A DNA stretch of 56,914 nucleotides from an uncultured Muribaculaceae bacterium (GTDB lineage: Bacteria > Bacteroidota > Bacteroidia > Bacteroidales > Muribaculaceae), in NCBI GenBank assembly GCA_910587925.1, contig CAJUOC010000016.1, positions 1-56,914 on the forward strand, read 5' to 3'. The notes beneath the pieces were generated by a model. The model did not search any database, was not told the origin of the DNA, and was given only the letters and a program-made list of their open reading frames with translations. Position numbers and translations under genes: made by a program. Shown here in pieces: positions 9,051-17,004 of this stretch; position 1 is the stretch's first letter, and the number at the start of each line of letters is the position of its first letter.

Positions 9051-10037
9051 ATGGATACCACAGCCCTCGTATTGGCAGCCGCAGTAGTCGTGCTCGCCAT
9101 CATCATCATCTCGGCCGGCGTCGTAGTAGTGCCGCAGTCGGAGACCCGCGTCATCGAGCGCCTCGGCCGCTTCCACAGCGTATTGCCCGCCGGCCTGAGC
9201 TTCATCGTGCCCTTCATCGACCGCCCCAAGCTCATCTACAAGCGCGAGGTAGTGCAAGGCATCGGCGGGCGCCCCATCATCAAACTCGTGTCGACCAAAG
9301 TCATCGACCTGCGCGAGCAAGTATACGACTTCCCCTCCCAGCAGGTGATCACCCGCGACAACGTCACCACCGAGATCAACGCCCTGCTCTACTTCCAGAT
9401 TGTCGACCCCAAAAAAGCCGTATACGAGATAGACAATCTCCCCAACGCCATCGAGAAACTCACCCAGACCTCGCTGCGCAACGTCATCGGCGAGCTTGAG
9501 CTCGACGAGACCCTCACCTCGCGCGACACCATCAACTCCCGCCTCCAGAACATCCTCGACGACGCCACCAACAAGTGGGGCGTCAAAGTCAACCGCGTCG
9601 AGCTCCAGGACATCACCCCGCCCGAGAGCGTGCGCGTCGCCATGGAGAAGCAGATGCAGGCCGAGCGCAACCGCCGCGCCGAGATACTCAACGCCGAGGG
9701 CGAGAAGCAGTCACTCATCCTGCGCTCCGAAGGCGAGAAGACCTCGCGCATCAACCAGGCCGAAGCCGCCCGTCAGACCGAGATACTGCGCGCCGAGGGC
9801 GAGGCCCGCGCCATCATCCTCAACGCCGAGGCCGAGGCCGAGGCCATCCGCCGCGTCGCCGAGGCCGTCGCCACCACCCGGACCGACCCCGCCACCTACA
9901 TCCTCGCCATGAAGTACATCGACACCCTGCGCGAGATGACCTCCGGCAAAGACAACAAGACCGTCTACATCCCCTACGAAGCCTCCTCCGTCCTCTCCTC
10001 CATCGGCTCCATCTCCACCCTCTTCCCCAAGCGCTGA
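9051..10037 (+). CDS. SPFH/Band 7 domain protein (stomatin/slipin-like)
   Basis: A 328-residue membrane-anchored scaffold protein. There is one N-terminal transmembrane helix (residues ~4-28). An SPFH domain follows (VVPQSETRVIERLGRFHSVLPAGLSFIVPFIDRP), then a long charged, coiled-coil region rich in EAE/AEGE repeats (residues ~190-270). The order and length match QmcA/paraslipin-type proteins. Together with the NfeD-like gene upstream it forms the common nfeD-SPFH operon thought to organise membrane domains and quality control. There is no clear terminator; the repeat zone begins about 80 bp later. Confidence 0.9.
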   Translation: MDTTALVLAAAVVVLAIIIISAGVVVVPQSETRVIERLGRFHSVLPAGLSFIVPFIDRPKLIYKREVVQGIGGRPIIKLVSTKVIDLREQVYDFPSQQVITRDNVTTEINALLYFQIVDPKKAVYEIDNLPNAIEKLTQTSLRNVIGELELDETLTSRDTINSRLQNILDDATNKWGVKVNRVELQDITPPESVRVAMEKQMQAERNRRAEILNAEGEKQSLILRSEGEKTSRINQAEAARQTEILRAEGEARAIILNAEAEAEAIRRVAEAVATTRTDPATYILAMKYIDTLREMTSGKDNKTVYIPYEASSVLSSIGSISTLFPKR

Positions 10038-10117
10038 GCGCCCCTCTCCCCCCACCACGCCGCGCGCCCCCACCCGGAGCGCGCGGCGCGGCTTCCGGCC
10101 CCTCCGCGCCCCCGGCG

Positions 10118-10533
10118 CAATTCGACCGATAAATCGGTCGCCCCGACTACCCCCACCCTACCGTGGGTTTCACCCACGGCTATTATATTGCATCGCTACG
10201 CGATGCCCCCCCCGCGGTCGTTATTGCCGCCCGGCGCCCCACCGCGTAGCGGTGCAATACGGTAGCCGCGGGCATTGTTGCGGATGATCCCCCACCGCGT
10301 AGCGGTGAAATATGGTAGCCGCGGGCATTGTTGCGGATGCCCCCACCGCGTAGCGGTGAAATATGGTAGCCGCGGGCATTGTTGCGGATGCCCCCACCGC
10401 GTAGCGATGCAACATGGTAGCAGCGGGCGTTGTTGCGGATGCCCCCACCGCGTAGCGGTGAAATATGGTAGCCGCGGGTGAAACCCGCGGTATCGGGCGC
10501 CCGAGCCAACCGACCGATTTATCGGTCGAATTG
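10118..10533. repeat. Composite repeat element, copy B
   Basis: A 416-bp element bounded by an exact 23-bp terminal inverted repeat (10118-10140 and 10511-10533), each end containing the palindrome CGACCGAT-AA/TT-ATCGGTCG. Inside the left end lies one inverted version of the repeat unit (GTGGGTTTCACCCAC, then GCATCGCTACGCGATG). About five direct units of 51-53 bp follow (start GCGTAGCGGTG), and then CCGCGGGTGAAACCCGCGG. Flanks of this copy and copy C share GCGCGGCTTCCGGCCC on the left, which indicates segmental duplication. No transposase is present. Confidence 0.85.
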
Positions 10534-10619
10534 CCGCAAACGTGTCAAGCGCCGACAGAAGCGCGCCGCGCTGCTCCCGGGGCGCGCAGCGCGGCTTCCG
10601 GCCCTCCGCGCCCCCGGCG

Positions 10620-10985
10620 CAATTCGACCGATAAATCGGTCGTCCAGCCTACCCCACCCTACCGTGGGTTTCACCCACGGCTACCATATTGCATCGCTAC
10701 GCGATGCCCCGCCGCGGTCGTTATTGCCGCCCGTCGCCCCACCGCGTAGCGGTGCAATATGGTAGCAGCGGGCGTTGTTGCGGATGACGCCCACCGCGTA
10801 GCGGTGCAATATGGTAGCCGCGGGCGTTGTTGCGGATGACGCCCCACCGCGTAGCGGTGAAATATGGTAGCCGCAGGCGTTGTTGCGGTTGCCGCCCCAC
10901 CGCGTAGCGGTGAAATATGGTAGCCGCGGGTGAAACCCGCGGTATCGGGCGTCCGAGCCAACCGACCGATTTATCGGTCGAATTG
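10620..10985. repeat. Composite repeat element, copy C
   Basis: A 366-bp element with the same 23-bp terminal inverted repeats (10620-10642 and 10963-10985), the same single inverted unit on the left and about four direct units in the middle. It begins 502 bp after copy B, so B and C form a tandem pair. The units are 52-53 bp here but 51 bp in part of copy B. Sequence is conserved while reading frame is not, so the repeat most likely acts as DNA or RNA. The right end lies about 150 bp before the gldE promoter. Confidence 0.85.
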
Positions 10986-11135
10986 CCACAGCGATGGTGT
11001 ACGGCATCGACGCCGCGCTTCCCGTCAACCCTGCCGGGCAGACTGACCATACTACTCGATGTACGGGACAGAGGCGGCTTTTGCAACGCCCGGCAATATG
11101 GCTGCCGCCGGGGCCGGCACGGAAGTGGCGATACA

Positions 11136-11167
11136 TTTGCGCGTTACGGAGATTTTTGCTATTTTTG
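11136..11167 (+). promoter_or_regulatory. Promoter of the gldE-gldD operon
   Basis: TTTG (11136-11139), a 20-bp spacer and TATTTTTG (11160-11167) match the Bacteroidota promoter consensus exactly. The predicted transcription start is near 11171-11174, about 30 nt before the TTG start at 11203. Confidence 0.85.
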
Positions 11168-11202
11168 TCGCTCAATCATAAGTTGAACGAAATCTATAAG
11201 TT

Positions 11203-12549
11203 TTGGAAATAGAGCCTTTGCCGTCGGTGATACCGTCGGCTATCCAATTTTTAGCCGGCGCGCTCGCCTCGCCCGGTCTGTCGGCAGCCGGCATCGTGGC
11301 GCTTCTGCTCGCCTTGGCGTTTCTGCTCGTGTCGGGATTTGTATCGGGCAGCGAGATAGCATTCTTCTCGCTCACTCCCGCCCAATGTGAGGAGCTCGAC
11401 CAGACTCCGCGCGGCGACACTGTGCGCCGCCTGCTGTCAAACCCGCAGCGTCTGCTGGCCACCATCCTCATATCCAACAATCTGGTCAACGTCACCATCG
11501 TCGTGCTCTGCAACTTTGCCCTCGGCCCGGTATTTGCCGGCATGTCGGCTGTGCTGAGTTTCATATTGCAGACGGTGATACTCACCTTCCTGATACTGCT
11601 TTTCGGCGAGATACTCCCCAAGATATACAGCTCCAACTACCCCGTGCGCTGGGCACGTATGGCGGCGCCGGCCCTGTGGGCCATCACCCGCTTCTTTGCC
11701 CCGGCATCCAAGCTGCTTGTGGGGTCGACTTCTATCGTAAATCGCGTGGTGACCAAGAAGGCACAGGCCGTCACCACCGACGAGCTCTCGCAGGCTCTCG
11801 AAATCACCACCGGCACCACCAAGAGCGACAAGGACATCCTCGAGGGCATCCTGCGCTACGGCGAGACAGAGGCCTCGGAAATCATGACCCCGCGCATCGA
11901 TCTGACCGACCTTGACATCACCATGACATTTGACCAGGTGATGGAGGTGGTGCTCTCCAGCGGCTACTCGCGCATGCCCGTGTACGAAGGCACCGAAGAC
12001 AATATCCGCGGCATACTGTACTCGCGCGACCTGCTGCCATACGTGGGCCGCGACGCCTCGGAGGGCGAGCCCGACTGGCGCCGGCTGCTGCGCGAGCCTT
12101 ATTTCGTGCCCGAGTCGCGCCGTATCGACGACCTGCTCGAGGATTTCCGCCGCCGCAAGCAGCACCTGGCCATCGTCGTCGACGAGTACGGCGGCACCCA
12201 GGGCATCGTCACCATGGAAGACGTGCTGGAGGAAATCGTGGGCGATATCGACGACGAGTACGACACACCCGACGCCACCTTCAAGCGTCTGAGCAACAAT
12301 ACATATATCTTCGACGGCAAGACTCCGCTCACCGACTTTTTCCGCATCACCGGACTCGACGAAGACGACTATGCCGAGGTCGCCGAGGACTCCGAGACCC
12401 TCGCCGGCATGCTCCTCAACATCAAGGGCGACTTCCCCAAAGACAAGGAGCCGCTTGTATACGGCCGCTGCCGCTTCCTGGTGCTCGACGTGAGCGACCA
12501 CCGCATCGCCGGCGTGCGCGTCAAGGTGATGGAGGAGCCGCAGTCGTGA
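11203..12549 (+). CDS. GldE-like CNNM/CBS-domain membrane protein
   Basis: A 448-residue HlyC/CorC-family membrane protein. There are three to four transmembrane helices in a DUF21/CNNM domain (residues ~20-190, with VSGSEIAFFSL and LLFGEILPKIYSSNYP). A CBS-domain pair follows (about 205-335, with MTPRIDLTDLD, IVVDEYGGTQGIVTMEDVLEEIVGDI), then a C-terminal CorC_HlyC domain. In Bacteroidota the homologue beside gldD is called GldE and supports gliding or T9SS assembly where these exist; in non-gliders its role is unclear. The frame is closed upstream (TAA at 11197-11199), so the start must be non-ATG: TTG 11203, TTG 11218 or GTG 11227. The stop overlaps the gldD start. Confidence 0.85.
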   Translation: MEIEPLPSVIPSAIQFLAGALASPGLSAAGIVALLLALAFLLVSGFVSGSEIAFFSLTPAQCEELDQTPRGDTVRRLLSNPQRLLATILISNNLVNVTIVVLCNFALGPVFAGMSAVLSFILQTVILTFLILLFGEILPKIYSSNYPVRWARMAAPALWAITRFFAPASKLLVGSTSIVNRVVTKKAQAVTTDELSQALEITTGTTKSDKDILEGILRYGETEASEIMTPRIDLTDLDITMTFDQVMEVVLSSGYSRMPVYEGTEDNIRGILYSRDLLPYVGRDASEGEPDWRRLLREPYFVPESRRIDDLLEDFRRRKQHLAIVVDEYGGTQGIVTMEDVLEEIVGDIDDEYDTPDATFKRLSNNTYIFDGKTPLTDFFRITGLDEDDYAEVAEDSETLAGMLLNIKGDFPKDKEPLVYGRCRFLVLDVSDHRIAGVRVKVMEEPQS

Positions 12550-13124
12550 GAGCGGCACGCATACTCATAGCCATCACAGCCGCCTGCGCCATCGCCGCAG
12601 GATGCACACGCTGGCCCGCGCCCGTGCCGCGCCGCACCGCATACCCGCGGCCGGCCGTGCTCGACACCGCCCGCCGCAGCCTGGGCCCCGACACTCTCGC
12701 GGGCATCGACCTGAGCGTAAACCGCTCGGCCACGCTGTCATCGGCCCGCGAGGGCTGGCTCGACATACGCTATGCGCAGCACGGCGCCACAGTCCACCTC
12801 ACCCTCACCCGCGCCGGCGGCGAGGCTCTGCGCCGGGCGCGGGCCAACCGCCTGCAGCGACTCGCGCTCAACCTCGGCGACAATCCCGGCCGGCGGCTCG
12901 AGTGGATATCGCCCCACGGCTTTGACATACTCGAGGTATACGCGCCCGAGTCGGCATTTCCATACCAGTTTCTGGCCACCGACGGCGAGAGCTGCATGCT
13001 GAGCGGCGCTCTGCGATTCGACGACCCGACGGCCTCGGCGCGCCCCGACTCGATGGCTCCGCTGTATGATGCCATCTCCTCTGACCTGCACCGCTCACTC
13101 GTCGACCTGCGCCTGCGCCCATGA
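12546..13124 (+). CDS. GldD-like lipoprotein
   Basis: A 192-residue lipoprotein with Cys20 at the lipobox (AIAAGC). The GTG start at 12546 overlaps the gldE stop (GTGA), so translation is coupled. After a short proline-rich stretch the body has WLDIRYAQHGATVHLTLT and the C-terminal APESAFPYQFLATDGESCMLSGALRF and HRSLVDLRLRP segments, the layout of GldD. GldD is needed for gliding in Flavobacterium but is also kept in non-motile Bacteroidales. Sequence similarity is judged by motif layout and synteny; synteny (gldE-gldD-PPTase) is the strongest support. Confidence 0.75.
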   Translation: MRAARILIAITAACAIAAGCTRWPAPVPRRTAYPRPAVLDTARRSLGPDTLAGIDLSVNRSATLSSAREGWLDIRYAQHGATVHLTLTRAGGEALRRARANRLQRLALNLGDNPGRRLEWISPHGFDILEVYAPESAFPYQFLATDGESCMLSGALRFDDPTASARPDSMAPLYDAISSDLHRSLVDLRLRP

Positions 13125-13627
13125 TACAGATATACAGCCACGGCACCACCACAGTGGCGCTCGCGCCAATCGTCGCCGCCCCGGGCATGTCGCGGCGCTG
13201 CGCCGAGCGCGCCGCAGTCGACGCCATCCTCGAGCGCCTCGTGCCGGGCGCGAGCCTCGGCCACACGGCCGCAGGCGCCCCGGTGCTGGAGGGCAGCCGG
13301 CTCCACATCAGCATCAGCCACTCGGCCCGCACGGCGGCCGTGGCCATCGATCCTGCGCGCCGCATCGGCATCGATATCGAAGACCTCGACCGCGGCCGTC
13401 AGATAGAGCGCGTGGCATCGCGGGTGCTCTCTGCCGGAGAGCTGGAGCGCTACGCCGGCCGCCTGATCGAGGCATGGACCCTCAAGGAGGCTCTGTACAA
13501 GATTTCAGACGACCCGGGCGTCGACTGGCGCGCGTCGCTGCCCATACCGCCAGCCCTGCCTGCACGGCTCATCCACACCGGCCGCGCAGGCGACTCGTGG
13601 CTGTCGCTGGTCGCACGCCCCGTGTAG
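13121..13627 (+). CDS. 4'-phosphopantetheinyl transferase (Sfp-like)
   Basis: A 168-residue protein. The ATG at 13121 overlaps the gldD stop (ATGA). It has the two magnesium/CoA-binding signatures of the family: RIGIDIEDLDR (residues ~83-93, GIDIE) and WTLKEALYK (about 122-130), plus the HISISHS histidine region. It should transfer phosphopantetheine from CoA to a carrier-protein serine. At 168 residues it is a short, single-chain form. In related genomes a PPTase often follows gldD. Its carrier-protein partner is not visible here. Confidence 0.85.
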   Translation: MIQIYSHGTTTVALAPIVAAPGMSRRCAERAAVDAILERLVPGASLGHTAAGAPVLEGSRLHISISHSARTAAVAIDPARRIGIDIEDLDRGRQIERVASRVLSAGELERYAGRLIEAWTLKEALYKISDDPGVDWRASLPIPPALPARLIHTGRAGDSWLSLVARPV

Positions 13628-13634
13628 ACACGAC

Positions 13635-13674
13635 ACAATCGGCCGCAGCCCCTCGGGGAGCTGCGGCCGATTGT
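13635..13674. terminator. Bidirectional terminator between PPTase and PSD-like genes
   Basis: A perfect 15-bp stem (13635-13649 with 13660-13674, ACAATCGGCCGCAGC against its complement) with a 10-nt loop. It lies between the convergent PPTase and PSD-like genes, 8 bp after the PPTase stop. The A/T bases at the stem foot serve as weak U-tracts for both strands. Confidence 0.85.
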
Positions 13675-13692
13675 ATAGCGCAGGCTATGGTA

Positions 13693-14853
13693 TCAATAGC
13701 GCAGACGGGGGAAGTCGACCACCGGGAAGGCGTCGGCTATCTTGGTACCGACCTTGTAGTGCACGCCCGGCTGAGCGGTGAAGCTGACATTTGACCGCTC
13801 CTGGAAGACCATTACATAGTCGGAACCGCCAAACTGGAAGTAGCTGATTTCCTCGCCCTTGTGCAGGTAGCGACCCTCCTCGGCGGTGATTACCACCGAC
13901 GATACGTTACTCATGCCGATGGGCATCACGGCCACCAGGCCGATGGGGCTGTCGATGATGATGAGGCCGCGGGTCTGCATAAACTCGTAGCCGGCCTTGT
14001 CGGGAGCGGTGATCTGGTAGTGCTGCACGGTATTTACGCCGTCTTTGCCCGGCACGGGTACAGCTTCCATATCGACGTAGGTGGCGCCCTGTATGACGCG
14101 CGCCTCGACGACGCGGCCCGATACGGGGGCTATCTGGCGGTGGAAGTCGTTGGTGTTGAGAAACGAGTGTGTCCACATACCGCCCTTGAACTCATCCTTG
14201 TACGGGCTGCCCTCAAGCAGCTCCTCGATGCTCCAGTAGAGGCCCTTGCAATTGACCTTGGTGCCGGAGTTGATTTCCCACTGGCCCGAGAATGTGGCCT
14301 CGGCGGCGGCTACTATCACGTGGTCGTCGTCGATGGCGGCGATAGGACGGTAGCCGGGCTTGGTGTAGCGGGCAAAGAACTCGTTGAACGACTTCCAGCC
14401 GCCGCGCGGCTCTACATACTCGTCGATATTGTAGCTGGGCGCGGCGCGGAATGTGGCCAGTGTCTCGGGTGTAAGCGACTCGGGTGTGTCGAGAAACTCG
14501 CCCTGACGGATGATAAACTGGCGTATCCACTGCGAGAGCTCGGTGAGCTTGGGCTGCGGCACGGCAGGTACCTCGGGAGTCTGGAGACTCTTGACCGGCT
14601 CCAGGTCGAAGATGAAGAAGAATTTGCAGAGCTTGCGCAGCCACAGACTGCCGTACTTGTCTTCAAACGGCACCCAGGTGACAAAGCCGTCGAGCCAGCG
14701 CAGCAGGCCGTCGAGGTCTTTCACGTCCTGCATGTCCTCGATATTGTATGAGTTTGATTTCTCGATGGCAGCCTTGAATTTGTCGGTCCAGCCGTTTCGC
14801 TCGATCATGTCGGCCAGCTCCTGTACGATGGGCTGATATTTTGTGTTAGCCAT
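13693..14853 (-). CDS. Phosphatidylserine decarboxylase family protein, paralogue 1
   Basis: A 386-residue member of the pyruvoyl-dependent PSD family. An N-terminal helical extension (about residues 1-140, as in the PSDC domain) precedes the catalytic core. The core has WTHSFLNTNDFHRQIAPVSG, with the conserved histidine of the family, and ends in GEEISYFQFGGSD. Ser344 in GGSD is at the expected self-cleavage site that makes the pyruvoyl group. Ordinary bacterial PSD is much shorter, so this long form may decarboxylate another substrate. It lies 32 bp downstream of a close paralogue, so the two are probably cotranscribed. Confidence 0.8.
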   Translation of the reverse strand: MANTKYQPIVQELADMIERNGWTDKFKAAIEKSNSYNIEDMQDVKDLDGLLRWLDGFVTWVPFEDKYGSLWLRKLCKFFFIFDLEPVKSLQTPEVPAVPQPKLTELSQWIRQFIIRQGEFLDTPESLTPETLATFRAAPSYNIDEYVEPRGGWKSFNEFFARYTKPGYRPIAAIDDDHVIVAAAEATFSGQWEINSGTKVNCKGLYWSIEELLEGSPYKDEFKGGMWTHSFLNTNDFHRQIAPVSGRVVEARVIQGATYVDMEAVPVPGKDGVNTVQHYQITAPDKAGYEFMQTRGLIIIDSPIGLVAVMPIGMSNVSSVVITAEEGRYLHKGEEISYFQFGGSDYVMVFQERSNVSFTAQPGVHYKVGTKIADAFPVVDFPRLRY

Positions 14854-14885
14854 AGCTATGTGTCTTTATGTATGTGTGTGTGAAT

Positions 14886-16031
14886 TTATAGTACCGGGTA
14901 TGCCATGGCCAGGCGGGTGCCGACTTTGTAGTGCACGCCGGGCTGGGCGGTGAAGCTTACATTTGACCGCTCCTGGAAGACCATCACGATGTCGGAGCCG
15001 CCAAACTGGAAGTAGCTGATTTCCTCGCCTTTGTAGAGAGTGCGACCCTCCTCGGCGGTGAGCATGATGCTCGATACCTGGGCCATACCCATGGGCAGCA
15101 CGGCCACCAGGCCGATGGGGCTGTCGATGACAAAGAGGCCGCGGGTCTGCATGAACTCGTAGCCGGGATCGTCGGGCGCGCCAAACACACGCTTGCCAAC
15201 CAGCTCGGTCTTGCCGTCGGGGTCGCCGGGCACGGGCTCGGCGGTCACCTGCAGATACACGGTGCCCTGTATCACGCGGGCCTCGACAATCTTGCCGCCC
15301 ACGGGAGCGTGCTGGCGGTGGTAGTCGGTGGTGTTGAGGAAGGAGTGGGTCCACTGGCCGCCTTCAAACTCATGTGCATACGGGCTGCCCTCAAGCAGCT
15401 CGGGGATGCGCCAGTGCAGCCCCTTGATGGTGACGCCCGAGTTGGAGTTTACCTCCCACTGGCCGTCGAAAGTGGCGTCGGCCGGGGCGGTGATCACGCG
15501 GCTGTCGCCGATGGCGGCGATAGGACGGTAGCCGGGCTTGGTGCGGCGGGCAAACATCTGGTTGAACGACTTCCAGCCGCCGCGGGGGCGTACATACTCG
15601 TCCATATTGTATGGCGGGCACTTGAAGAAGCTTGCCTCCGACTCGGGAGTGATGGTGCGGGGATCATCCATCCACTCGCCCAGGGCGTGGATAAACTTGC
15701 GCATCCATGCCGACAGAGGCGTGAGCGGCTGCATTTTGTCGTGAGGCTCGATGGGATTCTGAAGCTCCTTGACAGGGCTTTGGTCGAGGATGAAGTAAAA
15801 CTTGCATACGTGCTTGAATACCTCCTTACCGTAGAGATTTTCCACGGGCACCCACTTGAGCTGGGCGTCGACCCACTTGAAGTAGTCGTCGAGGGTCTTG
15901 ACGTCTTCAAAGCCGACGACATTGTACGACTGCGCCTTGCGCAGAGCCTGCTCAAACTTCTCCTGCCAGCCGTGCTCGGCAATCATCTGGATAAGCTCCT
16001 GTACGATAGGATGAAACTGGTCTGTAGCCAT
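14886..16031 (-). CDS. Phosphatidylserine decarboxylase family protein, paralogue 2
   Basis: A 381-residue paralogue of the next gene with the same domain order. The active segment is WTHSFLNTTDYHRQHAPVGG and the cleavage motif is FQFGGSD with Ser346. Proteins 1 and 2 share long identical stretches in the C-terminal part (GEEISYFQFGGSD, FQERSNVSFTAQPGVHYKVG), while the N-terminal halves differ more. It is the upstream gene of the pair. Small-chain and large-chain subunits would form from each protein after cleavage. Tandem retention of two long PSD-like enzymes suggests either a heteromer or two substrates. Confidence 0.8.
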   Translation of the reverse strand: MATDQFHPIVQELIQMIAEHGWQEKFEQALRKAQSYNVVGFEDVKTLDDYFKWVDAQLKWVPVENLYGKEVFKHVCKFYFILDQSPVKELQNPIEPHDKMQPLTPLSAWMRKFIHALGEWMDDPRTITPESEASFFKCPPYNMDEYVRPRGGWKSFNQMFARRTKPGYRPIAAIGDSRVITAPADATFDGQWEVNSNSGVTIKGLHWRIPELLEGSPYAHEFEGGQWTHSFLNTTDYHRQHAPVGGKIVEARVIQGTVYLQVTAEPVPGDPDGKTELVGKRVFGAPDDPGYEFMQTRGLFVIDSPIGLVAVLPMGMAQVSSIMLTAEEGRTLYKGEEISYFQFGGSDIVMVFQERSNVSFTAQPGVHYKVGTRLAMAYPVL

Positions 16032-16111
16032 GAATCTTGAATTTTTGATGTGTGTGTTTTTATGTCGCGCGCGGCCCGGGGCGGAGGCTCCGCGCCGTAC
16101 AGCTATAAAAC

Positions 16112-16148
16112 AAGCGACGGACGCCGATAGTTGCGGCGCCCGTCGCTT
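16112..16148 (-). terminator. Terminator after the HAD-phosphatase operon
   Basis: AAGCGACGG (16112-16120) pairs with CCGTCGCTT (16140-16148), and an inner CGCCG/CGGCG pair follows after one mismatch. On the minus strand the stem is followed by TGTTTTAT. It ends the pckA-btuG-btuB-HAD transcription unit 20 bp after the HAD stop. Confidence 0.8.
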
Positions 16149-16167
16149 TTAACTGACCTCTGCCCGG

Positions 16168-17004
16168 CTACTGCCGCGCGAAGTCGTCGGCGATGAAGCG
16201 GGCCACGGCATCGGCCGTGTTGGGGCCTATCACCACCGAGGCGGCCGCCTTGGTCTCGGGCAGCGCATTGCCAACGGCCACGCCTAAGTCGGCCGCCCGC
16301 AGCATGGGTATGTCATTGAGATTGTCGCCGAATGTCACCACCCGCTCAGCTCCGGTGAGCCGACGCAGGCGCGCTATGCCCTCGGCCTTGGATACCCCGC
16401 CGGCAAATATCTCAATGAGCCATACGTCGTCGAGGTAGATATCCTTGTAATACGACACGTAGCAGCCGGTGGTGCGCCGCAGCGCCCCGGCCAGGGCAGT
16501 GATGCGCTCATAAGACCCCATGCCGAAAAAGAGCACTGTCGAGCCGTAGTCTGCCTCGGGCAGCGGGGCGCCGAGATTGAAGTGCTTGAGCTGAAGGTTG
16601 CGCCGCAGCGCCACAAACCGCTCCTCGGCCTCGGAGAGCGAGGGCGCCGGATGATACACCTCGATGAAGCCGTCTGGCCTCACATCGTATGCAAAGAGAT
16701 GCAGGCCGTGGGCCGCCATGGTGTCGACGACGGTGCTCACGTCGCAGGCGGCGAGCAGGCGCAGGTCGTCGTAGCGGCGCGAGATGCGGTTCCACAGCGC
16801 GGCGCCGGTCATCACCACCAGGTCGGAGCCGGTGAGCGTATCCCTCAGTAGCGGCTCTACGGTGGCGGGAGTGCGCGCGGTGGCTACGGATATCAGGGCG
16901 CCGGCCCCGGTAAGCTCGGTGAGCAGGCGCGATGTGGCGGGGCTCACGGTGGCGTCGGCGTCGAGCAGAGTGCCGTCGAGGTCGGTCACGTAGAGGGTCT
17001 TCAT
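16168..17004 (-). CDS. HAD-superfamily phosphatase (Cof-type)
   Basis: A 278-residue cytosolic hydrolase. Motif I is DLDGTLLD (residues 8-15, nucleophile Asp8), motif II is SVATARTP, and motif IV is VTFGDNLNDIPML (GDxxND, near residue 220). A large alpha/beta cap separates motifs II and III, as in Cof/YbjI-type sugar- or nucleotide-phosphate phosphatases. The start overlaps the stop of the BtuB-like gene (ATGA at 17001-17004), so it is coupled to B12 uptake genes. A role in cobamide or flavin phosphate turnover is possible but is inference. Confidence 0.85.
   Translation of the reverse strand: MKTLYVTDLDGTLLDADATVSPATSRLLTELTGAGALISVATARTPATVEPLLRDTLTGSDLVVMTGAALWNRISRRYDDLRLLAACDVSTVVDTMAAHGLHLFAYDVRPDGFIEVYHPAPSLSEAEERFVALRRNLQLKHFNLGAPLPEADYGSTVLFFGMGSYERITALAGALRRTTGCYVSYYKDIYLDDVWLIEIFAGGVSKAEGIARLRRLTGAERVVTFGDNLNDIPMLRAADLGVAVGNALPETKAAASVVIGPNTADAVARFIADDFARQ

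Noticed and set aside
10183..11175. Repetitive open frames on both strands across the composite elements (e.g. HRYAVG-type peptides)
   Set aside because: Unit length varies between 51 and 53 bp, so frames are kept only in part of one copy. There is no start context, and the same DNA unit elsewhere is out of frame.
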